NCBI GenBank assembly: GCA_964497475.1
Contig: CAZCDM010000102.1
Location: forward strand, 1 to 9,033
Direction of reading: 5' to 3'
Length of the DNA: 9,033 nucleotides
Source of the DNA: CAZCDM01 sp964497475
GTDB lineage: Bacteria > Planctomycetota > Phycisphaerae > SM23-33
Part shown: positions 1 through 5,059 of the stretch, in pieces
Numbering within the stretch: the stretch's first letter is position 1
Layout: each line of letters opens with the position of its first letter
The notes under the pieces: generated by a model
What the model was told of the DNA's origin: nothing
Databases searched by the model: none
The model's input: the letters and a program-made list of their open reading frames with translations, nothing else
Position numbers and translations under genes: made by a program

Positions 1-24
1 GCCCTCTACGACCTGCTCCATTGA
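1..24 (+). CDS. possible C-terminal end of a plus-strand gene entering from the left
   Basis: Frame 1 from the window edge reads seven sense codons (ALYDLLH) followed by TGA at 22-24. Six of the seven third positions are G or C, which matches the coding bias of the window, and a hairpin begins at the stop codon. The gene would converge with the HEAT-repeat gene. Seven codons are far too few to identify a family, and a chance open frame of this length is quite possible. Confidence 0.25.
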   Translation, partial: ALYDLLH

Positions 25-38
25 TTGGGTGTCCCAAT
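24..38. terminator. short perfect hairpin downstream of the HEAT-repeat gene
   Basis: ATTGGG (24-29) and CCCAAT (33-38) form a perfect 6-base-pair stem with a 3-base loop. It lies 7 bases beyond the stop of the minus-strand HEAT-repeat gene and touches the stop of the possible plus-strand frame at 1-24, so it could end transcription from both sides. Neither strand has a clear U-tract after it, so it is not a textbook intrinsic terminator. The position is the main support. Confidence 0.35.
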
Positions 39-45
39 GTTGAAG

Positions 46-1020
46 TCAGGAGGCGGCCGATCGCTTCACTTCGTCGGTCGGTGCTTCGTGCAGCGCCCAG
101 ATCACCTTGGCCGCGATGCGCGGATCGTTCATCCGCCCCAGCAGCTCCAGGGCGTCAATGCGCACCTCGGGCCGATCGGACTTCAGCAAAGGCAGCAACG
201 CATCGACCGCCATGGCCACGCCGGGCGCAGGCTCGGCCGGGGCCGATGTGTCGTCGGGCTCGGGTTGTCCCTTTGGTCCGCGCCGGGCCAGCAGCAGGGG
301 GCGCCCCCGGCCGCAGTACCCGCCCAGGGTGGACTTCGCCTGGTGCTTGATGAAGGCATCGTTGCTCTGCAGTGCCTCGGCCAGCACAGCCAGGGCGCGC
401 GAGTCGGCAATCCTCCCGAGGACCTTCAACGCCTGCACGCGACGATGCCGTGGCCTATCCGCGTCGACCTCGGCCAGCAGCGGTGCAACGGCCGACGGGC
501 CAGCCAGGCTCAGCGCCCGCATACAGGGTTCCGACACGGCGGTGATATTTGCGCCCATCCCCTCGATCCACACCTCCTGCACCTCAGGCCAGTCGAGGCT
601 CGTCGCCAGCGCGACCGCATCGGCCCGCCAGCCGAAGTCCGAATTCATCACTTCCTTTTTCAATGCCGCCACGACCTGCTTGCGGTCGAGCTGATCGACG
701 GCCTCCAGAACCGCCCGGCTCGTGTCGGTATCGCGGGCCTGCTGGCTCTGGCGGAATGAACGAGCCAGGTCCGGAAGCTCTTCGATCGCTGACGGCCGGG
801 TCGGCTCGGGGGCGATTTCGGCCGGGGCTGTCGATTCATCCTGCACGACCGAGGCGGGGGGCTGGACGGGCAGGTGTTTCTCCAGCTCGCGAAGGGATTG
901 TTCGATCTGTCGGCCTTGCATGCCTTCGATCGTTTCGTTGCCGGTCTGGACCAGCCAGGTCCACAGCCCCAGGCCCGCCAGGCCCAGGACGCACAGGACG
1001 ATCAGTGTCGGTAATCGCAT
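46..1020 (-). CDS. membrane-anchored HEAT-repeat protein
   Basis: This 324-residue protein has an N-terminal hydrophobic helix (about residues 5-24) that would act as a signal anchor, leaving the rest probably outside the cytoplasmic membrane. A charged, then Pro/Ala-rich linker (about 35-85) leads into an alpha-helical domain. HEAT-like units are visible at about 160-186 (LSLAGPSAVAPLLAEV), 189-222 (RRVQALKVLGRIADSRALAVLAEAL is the clearest, with the usual helix-turn-helix and conserved Asp/Arg; only its core is quoted here as VLGRIADSRALAVL) and 268-310 (VRIDALELLGRMNDPRIA). A low-complexity Pro/Gly/Arg insert at about 235-268 separates the last repeats. The ATG at 1020 is chosen because it places the hydrophobic helix at the very N-terminus and has AAAGG about 8 bases upstream; the frame stays open to 1371 but that extension runs antisense to the adenosyltransferase gene. 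HEAT repeats are protein-binding scaffolds, so the specific role and partner cannot be told from sequence. It is transcribed divergently from the adenosyltransferase gene. Confidence 0.85.
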   Translation of the reverse strand: MRLPTLIVLCVLGLAGLGLWTWLVQTGNETIEGMQGRQIEQSLRELEKHLPVQPPASVVQDESTAPAEIAPEPTRPSAIEELPDLARSFRQSQQARDTDTSRAVLEAVDQLDRKQVVAALKKEVMNSDFGWRADAVALATSLDWPEVQEVWIEGMGANITAVSEPCMRALSLAGPSAVAPLLAEVDADRPRHRRVQALKVLGRIADSRALAVLAEALQSNDAFIKHQAKSTLGGYCGRGRPLLLARRGPKGQPEPDDTSAPAEPAPGVAMAVDALLPLLKSDRPEVRIDALELLGRMNDPRIAAKVIWALHEAPTDEVKRSAAS

Positions 1021-1102
1021 GAGGGACCTTTCATTGAATGCCCGCAGGGCAGTGGCCGCGAACAACTGCTGGTATATTGTTCGGAAAACGGACGGCGATT
1101 CC

Positions 1103-1174
1103 ATGGGCAAACGCAAAAAGTCTCGGCCGGCGGAATTGACGCCGCCACGCCCGGGCGGTACGCTCGGGCCATGA
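1103..1174 (+). CDS. possible 23-codon leader ORF overlapping the adenosyltransferase start
   Basis: An ATG at 1103 opens a 23-residue basic, proline-rich peptide beginning MGKRKKSRPAEL. Its TGA at 1172-1174 overlaps the adenosyltransferase ATG as ATGA, the arrangement used for translational coupling. An AT-rich patch with TATATT (1073-1078) could be a -10 element giving a short leader, but I see no matching -35 and only a weak GGACGG upstream of the ATG. The competing explanation is that the adenosyltransferase is transcribed from the promoter inside this frame and is leaderless, in which case this frame is chance. I favour chance. Confidence 0.15.
   Translation: MGKRKKSRPAELTPPRPGGTLGP
1136..1164 (+). 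promoter_or_regulatory. sigma70-like promoter of the adenosyltransferase gene, probably leaderless
   Basis: TTGACG (1136-1141, five of six consensus bases) is separated by exactly 17 bases from TACGCT (1159-1164, which keeps the TAnnnT core). Six bases follow before the ATG at 1171, so the expected transcription start falls on or next to the A of the start codon. There is no Shine-Dalgarno sequence before this gene, which fits a leaderless mRNA. Confidence 0.6.
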
Positions 1175-1758
1175 GCATATCCACCGGCCAGGGCGATTCG
1201 GGCACGACCCGCCTTGTCGACGGATCGACCGTCGGCAAGGACCATCCGCTGCTGCAGGCAGAGGGCTGCCTCGACGAACTCAGCTGCCAGCTGGGCCTGG
1301 CCGGGGCGGAGGTCTGCCGGCTGATCGAAACCCGCAAGCGGCGCAAAAACGTCCGGCTGGTCTACGGCCATCTGCTCGAAAGTCTCGAAGCCATCCAGCG
1401 ACAGCTCTTCACTGTCGGCGCGATGCTCTCGGCTGATGAACCCCCGGCCGGGTATCCGCCGGTTGACGATTCGGTTATCGACGCGATGGCCAAGTGGATG
1501 GAGACGACCTCAGCCGACCTGCCGCCGCTGGTGAGCTTCCTCCTGCCGGGCGGTTGCGAGCTGGGCGCTCGGCTGCACCTGGCCCGCGCCATCGCCCGTC
1601 GGGCCGAGCGCAAGGCCGTCGCGGCCGTCGATGCAACCCAGCCGGGCCCGGCCCGAGCCTTGCGATACCTCAACCGCCTCAGCGATCTGCTGTTCGTCCT
1701 GGCCCGGGCCGCCAATGCAGACGCCCAGACCCCCGAGCCGCCCTTGACCCGGGGCTGA
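1171..1758 (+). CDS. pduO: cob(I)alamin adenosyltransferase, PduO type
   Basis: The enzyme transfers the adenosyl group of ATP to cob(I)alamin to make coenzyme B12 (adenosylcobalamin) in the cytoplasm; the family acts as a trimer. The 195-residue protein shows the family motifs in order: the N-terminal ATP-binding loop TGQGDSGTT (residues 5-13), DEL at 35-37 followed by LGLA, IQRQLFTVGA (75-84), FLLPGG (123-128), the arginine-rich RRAER helix (143-147) and the C-terminal LNRLSDLLFVLAR (167-179). Length is typical. The ATG at 1171 puts the TGxGDxGTT loop only four residues from the N-terminus, as is usual in the family. No cobalamin biosynthesis gene or B12-dependent enzyme is adjacent, and I see no cobalamin riboswitch in the 150-base upstream region, so the client enzyme is unknown. 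This family is unrelated to the CobA/CobO and EutT types; the symbol denotes the family and no propanediol operon is present. The ispH gene starts 37 bases downstream. Confidence 0.93.
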   Translation: MSISTGQGDSGTTRLVDGSTVGKDHPLLQAEGCLDELSCQLGLAGAEVCRLIETRKRRKNVRLVYGHLLESLEAIQRQLFTVGAMLSADEPPAGYPPVDDSVIDAMAKWMETTSADLPPLVSFLLPGGCELGARLHLARAIARRAERKAVAAVDATQPGPARALRYLNRLSDLLFVLARAANADAQTPEPPLTRG

Positions 1759-1760
1759 GC

Positions 1761-1789
1761 TTTATCCGCCGGCCCGCTGGCGGTATGAT
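1761..1789 (+). promoter_or_regulatory. candidate promoter of ispH, probably leaderless
   Basis: TATGAT (1784-1789) matches the -10 consensus at five of six positions and ends exactly 6 bases before the ispH ATG at 1796. TTTATC (1761-1766) sits 17 bases upstream but is a poor -35. There is no Shine-Dalgarno sequence before ispH. If this promoter is active, ispH is transcribed separately from the adenosyltransferase gene, as a leaderless mRNA. Confidence 0.45.
1766..1783 (+). repeat. inverted repeat between the adenosyltransferase and ispH genes
   Basis: CCGCCGG (1766-1772) pairs with CTGGCGG (1777-1783) through seven base pairs including one G-U, with a 4-base loop. It lies 7 bases after the upstream stop and ends immediately before the candidate -10 hexamer of ispH. 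It could be a terminator for the upstream gene, although no U-tract follows, or an operator-like site filling the promoter spacer. GC-rich DNA produces such stems easily. Confidence 0.35.
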
Positions 1790-1795
1790 GCACGC

Positions 1796-2980
1796 ATGGA
1801 ACCCGCCGAGCCCATTCAGCCCGCCGACGATGCCGCGCTGGAAGTCTTCCGCAGTGACGTCATCGACCGGCTTCGCCAGTCCGACCCGCCGGACGTCTGG
1901 ACCCTGCCGGGCGGCCAGATCCGCCTGCCGCGGGTGTTCGGCTTTTGCCGTGGGGTCAAGCGGGCGCTGGCCATGGCCGACCGCGCCGTGCGAGGTCATG
2001 CTGAGCGGGCCGAGCCGGGCCGACTGGTCCTGCTGGGCGAGATCATCCACAATCCGTGGGTCAACGAGTACTTCCGCCGGCGCGGTGTCGAGCTGCTGTC
2101 GCGCACGCAGCGGCAGGTCGACCACGTCGGCGGGCACGTCGGCCCGGACGACACGGCCATCATCCCCGCCTTCGGCGTGCCGCTGCCCATCGAGCGGAAG
2201 CTGGGCGACATCGGCTGTGCGATTATCGACTGCTCGTGTGGCGATGTGATCCGCGTCTGGCGGTGGAGCGAACACGCCGCGGCTGACGGTTTCGGCGTGC
2301 TGGTCTTCGGGCGGTCGCAGCATGACGAGACGGTCGTGACCAAAAGTCGCATCGCCGAGAAGGGCGGGGCCTTCCTCGTGCTGGAGAATCTCGATCAGGT
2401 GCGCACCTTTGCGGCCATGGTCGCCGAGCCCGGCCAGGATGCACACTTCGCCAGCCAGTTCGGCCCGGACGTGACCAACGTTGAAACCATCGAGCCGATG
2501 CTCCGCTTGGCGCAGGTCTCCCAGACGACGATGCTCTACGACGACACCCAGCAGGTCCAGCAGATCGTCCAGGATGCTTTTGCCCGGCGGTTCGGTTCCG
2601 GCCCGGCCGAGGACCGCCTGCGGATTCAGCCCACCGTCTGCCGGGCGACCCAGGACCGCCAGAACGCCGCGGTGGAACTCTGCCGGACCGACTGCGACGC
2701 GGTCATCGTCGTCGGCGGATTCGGGTCGAGCAACACGCGCCACCTTCTCGAACTGGCCCGTCAATACGCGCCGGCCTGGCTGATCGAAGATGCCACCGCC
2801 ATCGTCAGCGACCGCGAACTGGAAGCATTCGACCTGGCCACCCAGGCGGTGACCAACGTGACCGACTGGCTTCCCGATGGGCCTTGCCGCCTGGGCGTGC
2901 TGGCCGGTGCATCCAGCCCGGAAATCGTCGTCGGCCTGGTCGTCCACCGGCTGGGTGAATTCCTCGGCGATGAGCTCTGA
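1796..2980 (+). CDS. ispH: 4-hydroxy-3-methylbut-2-enyl diphosphate reductase, cyanobacterial/plant subtype
   Basis: IspH (LytB) is the last enzyme of the MEP pathway and reduces HMBPP to IPP and DMAPP in the cytoplasm with an iron-sulfur cluster. The three cluster cysteines are in place: Cys51 in GFCRGVKRA, Cys148 in DCSCGDV and Cys282 in TVCRATQDRQ. Other active-site motifs are GEIIHNPWVN (His85), HDET (His176, Glu178), QTTML (243-247), GSSNTRHL (310-317) and GASSPEIVV (371-379). At 394 residues it is longer than the roughly 315-residue E. coli type. Residues 124-127 read PAFG where the E. coli type has SAHG, and the HDET and QTTML motifs match those of the cyanobacterial/plant subgroup, so I assign it there from remembered family motifs. 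Unusual for that subgroup is DCSCGD in place of the common DTTCP around the second cysteine. The ATG at 1796 leaves about 45 residues before GFCRG, acceptable for this subgroup; two earlier ATGs at 1785 and 1788 are out of frame. Confidence 0.95.
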   Translation: MEPAEPIQPADDAALEVFRSDVIDRLRQSDPPDVWTLPGGQIRLPRVFGFCRGVKRALAMADRAVRGHAERAEPGRLVLLGEIIHNPWVNEYFRRRGVELLSRTQRQVDHVGGHVGPDDTAIIPAFGVPLPIERKLGDIGCAIIDCSCGDVIRVWRWSEHAAADGFGVLVFGRSQHDETVVTKSRIAEKGGAFLVLENLDQVRTFAAMVAEPGQDAHFASQFGPDVTNVETIEPMLRLAQVSQTTMLYDDTQQVQQIVQDAFARRFGSGPAEDRLRIQPTVCRATQDRQNAAVELCRTDCDAVIVVGGFGSSNTRHLLELARQYAPAWLIEDATAIVSDRELEAFDLATQAVTNVTDWLPDGPCRLGVLAGASSPEIVVGLVVHRLGEFLGDEL

Positions 2981-3073
2981 GCGGCAAGCGGGCAGAAATC
3001 ATACAGCCCTCCGCTCGGCCCGGTCGATACTACATCAAGCGGACCGGCCGCGCGCAGCCGCCGCCCATACCGG

Positions 3074-3907
3074 ATGCAGCAACTCACCGACGCCATTCTC
3101 ACGTACCTGCAGCGAGTGGCGACGTACAATCCCTACGTCGTCGTCATCCAGTTGCTCATGATCGCCCTGGTGGTGGGCATCGTCATGCGCTTTCTGCGAG
3201 GCACGCGCGGGGCGAGGCTTCTCAAGGGCACGGCCCTGGTGCTGGCGATCGTCTTCATCGTCTTCCGCCTCCTGCCGAAAACCGACGAGTGGAAACGCAT
3301 TGAGTTCCTCTACCGCTATTTCGTGCTGTTCCTCGCGTTGGCGTTTGTGGTGGCCTTCCAGCCGGAGCTGCGCCGCGGGTTGATCTCCATCGGCCAGGCG
3401 AGGCTCTTCCGAGGCCGCCATGTGAAGATCGAAGATATGGTCGAGGAGCTCATCCAGAGCGTCTCGTATCTCTCGCGCAACAAAATCGGCGCGATCATCG
3501 CCATCGAGCGGCAGGTGGGCCTGGGGGCGCTGATGAGCACGGGCACGAAGCTCGATGCGGCCGTGACGGCCGAGCTGCTGAACACGATTTTCTACCCCGG
3601 CACGCTGCTGCATGACATGGGCGTGGTGATTCACGACCATCGCATTGCCGCCGCGGGCTGTCAGTTCCCCATGGCTGAGAGCGAAGAGGTTGACCCCTCA
3701 CTCGGCAGCCGACACCGCGCGGCGCTGGGGCTGGTTTACGACAGCGATGCGGTCGTGCTGGTCGTCAGCGAAGAGACCGGCCGGGTGAGTTTGGCCTACG
3801 AGGGGCAGTTGCACATCGGTCTGGCGATGGAAAGCGTGCGCGAGATTCTTCTGCCGCTGCTGACTCCCGGTGGGCGACACCGAACGCGATCGGAGTCGGC
3901 CTCATGA
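3074..3907 (+). CDS. cdaA: membrane diadenylate cyclase, CdaA type, with variant DMG motif
   Basis: CdaA makes the second messenger c-di-AMP from two ATP at the cytoplasmic membrane. The 277-residue protein has the CdaA layout: three hydrophobic helices (about 21-41, 50-67 and 79-95), the QPELRR segment (96-101), then a DisA_N (DAC) domain from about 118 to 262. Visible DAC motifs are IGAIIAIER (138-146), LLNTIFYPGTLLHD (168-181), IAAAGCQFP (191-199), the RHRAALG block (213-219) and VSEETG (231-236). The signature DGA reads Asp181-Met182-Gly183: the metal-binding aspartate is kept but the Gly-Ala pair is changed. The RHR triad is intact, so activity is likely but not certain. The ATG at 3074 gives a normal short N-terminus before helix 1; no Shine-Dalgarno sequence precedes it. 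GATACT (3026-3031) is a possible but weak -10 element. It overlaps cdaR by four bases. The usual Firmicute third partner, glmM, is not next to the pair. Confidence 0.93.
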   Translation: MQQLTDAILTYLQRVATYNPYVVVIQLLMIALVVGIVMRFLRGTRGARLLKGTALVLAIVFIVFRLLPKTDEWKRIEFLYRYFVLFLALAFVVAFQPELRRGLISIGQARLFRGRHVKIEDMVEELIQSVSYLSRNKIGAIIAIERQVGLGALMSTGTKLDAAVTAELLNTIFYPGTLLHDMGVVIHDHRIAAAGCQFPMAESEEVDPSLGSRHRAALGLVYDSDAVVLVVSEETGRVSLAYEGQLHIGLAMESVREILLPLLTPGGRHRTRSESAS

Positions 3908-4974
3908 CTCCGTCGATCGAGCAATCGTCCCTGCCGATGGTCCCCTTCAGCCAGCGATGGTGGCTGCGGTTGCTGCGCAGCGGGTTCTGGGTTCTGCTGG
4001 TCTCGGTGCTGATCTGGGTCTATGCCGACATTGAGTATACCGACCAGGTCGAGCTCTCAGCCACGCTGCAGCTGAATACCGGCTCGAGCCAGACCCTCAT
4101 GCTGCTGAGCCCCAGCGAGCATGTGCTGGGCTTTGAGCTCTCGGGCAGTAAATCATCGCTGAAGGAGTTTGCCGACGAGCTGGCTGAGAATGGCTCGGTG
4201 CTGACGTATGACGTTTCCCAGGCGCATGGCCCCGACGACCGCTTTATCCCCACGCGGGAGCTGCTGGCCAGAGCGGGCGATCTGCGGAAGCGTGGCATTG
4301 AGGTTCGCAGCGTCAGCCCCGAGGCGATCGAGGTTCGCCTGGACACGCTTGTTCGCATTCCTGACGTGCCGGTCGATCTGGAAACCACCGGGGCCGAGCT
4401 GGAGACCCCGGCCGATCCGGCGAAGGTTTCCATTCTTGTGCCCAAGAGCTTGTGGGATCAACTGCCAGCCCGGCTGCAGGATCAGCCACGTCTGGGCACG
4501 AGGCCGCAGGATCTTTCCGCGCTTACGCCGGGCAAGGATGTGAAGGTCACCGCGGCGGTCAGCCCGTTTTTGGGCGAGGTACGCATCCAGGCTGACCCTG
4601 AGACGGTGACCTATCGCGTCCGGGTCAAGAGTCGCACCGTGACCGAGTCGCTGCGGGTGGGGGTGCAGGTGCTCAGCCCAGCCAGTTGGGCCGAGCCGCA
4701 GAACACCACCTGGAGCGAGTATGAGCTGGTGCAGCAGAACCCCGCGGAGTGGACGGCGGAGCTGTCGGTGGTCGGGCTGCGGAAGGATCTCAAGCCCGAG
4801 AACGTTCATGCGTACATCGAGCTGACCGACGCCGACAAACGCCCCGTGGAAAGCTGGCTGGAACGTGACGTGACGGTGCAGTTCATGCCGGGGACGAATT
4901 TGCGCCTGGCCTCGCCGGCGCCGAAGCTGAAGTTCCGGCTGCAGAAGCGCGAGCTGCTGCCGATCGGTCCGTAG
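3904..4974 (+). CDS. cdaR: YbbR-domain protein, CdaR-like partner of CdaA
   Basis: CdaR proteins bind and regulate CdaA; in Firmicutes they have one membrane helix and extracytoplasmic YbbR domains. This 356-residue protein begins with a basic cytoplasmic stretch and one strong hydrophobic helix (about 27-42, ending WVYADIEY), followed by beta-rich sequence outside the membrane. YbbR-like units are recognisable by their ends, VSPEAIEVRLDT (137-148) and ADPETVTYRVRV (230-241); a third, more divergent unit occupies about 247-345. No catalytic motif is visible. The ATG overlaps the cdaA stop as ATGA, so translation is probably coupled and the two proteins are made together. The assignment rests on domain type, topology and position; the YbbR sequence itself is weakly conserved. 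Confidence 0.85.
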   Translation: MTPSIEQSSLPMVPFSQRWWLRLLRSGFWVLLVSVLIWVYADIEYTDQVELSATLQLNTGSSQTLMLLSPSEHVLGFELSGSKSSLKEFADELAENGSVLTYDVSQAHGPDDRFIPTRELLARAGDLRKRGIEVRSVSPEAIEVRLDTLVRIPDVPVDLETTGAELETPADPAKVSILVPKSLWDQLPARLQDQPRLGTRPQDLSALTPGKDVKVTAAVSPFLGEVRIQADPETVTYRVRVKSRTVTESLRVGVQVLSPASWAEPQNTTWSEYELVQQNPAEWTAELSVVGLRKDLKPENVHAYIELTDADKRPVESWLERDVTVQFMPGTNLRLASPAPKLKFRLQKRELLPIGP

Positions 4975-4999
4975 GGTGACGGCCGGGGCGAGTTTCCTG

Positions 5000-5028
5000 T
5001 TGGCAAGTGGGCGAAGATGGGGTAGGCT
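5000..5028 (+). promoter_or_regulatory. sigma70-like promoter of the proA-sulfatase group
   Basis: TTGGCA (5000-5005, five of six consensus bases) is followed after exactly 17 bases by TAGGCT (5023-5028). The expected transcription start near 5035 gives a 5' leader of about 25 bases that contains AAGGA about 7 bases before the proA ATG. The sequence around the -10, GGTAGGCTCGGGC, differs by one base from GGTACGCTCGGGC at the adenosyltransferase promoter. Confidence 0.55.
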
Positions 5029-5059
5029 CGGGCGTGAATGGACCACGCAAGGACCTCTC

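Noticed and set aside
1021..1170. A cobalamin riboswitch before the adenosyltransferase gene
   Set aside because: The region is only 150 bases, shows no B12-box-like sequence and is partly occupied by the opposite gene's upstream region; a leaderless transcript would leave no room for one.
1021..1371. Extension of the HEAT-repeat frame upstream of 1020
   Set aside because: The added residues run antisense to the adenosyltransferase gene and would bury the N-terminal hydrophobic helix inside the chain; the ATG at 1020 has a ribosome-binding sequence.
1679..2947. A 422-codon minus-strand open frame opposite ispH
   Set aside because: It is the mirror of ispH, whose cysteine and histidine motifs fix the coding strand.
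2981..3073. A promoter for cdaA in the 93-base gap after ispH
   Set aside because: GATACT at 3026-3031 is the best -10 candidate but has no -35 partner at a suitable distance; read-through from ispH is equally likely, so it is not listed as a feature.
4976..5059. A 28-residue N-terminal extension of ProA
   Set aside because: It would overlap the promoter found at 5000-5028, makes the protein longer than the family norm and has no ProA-like sequence.
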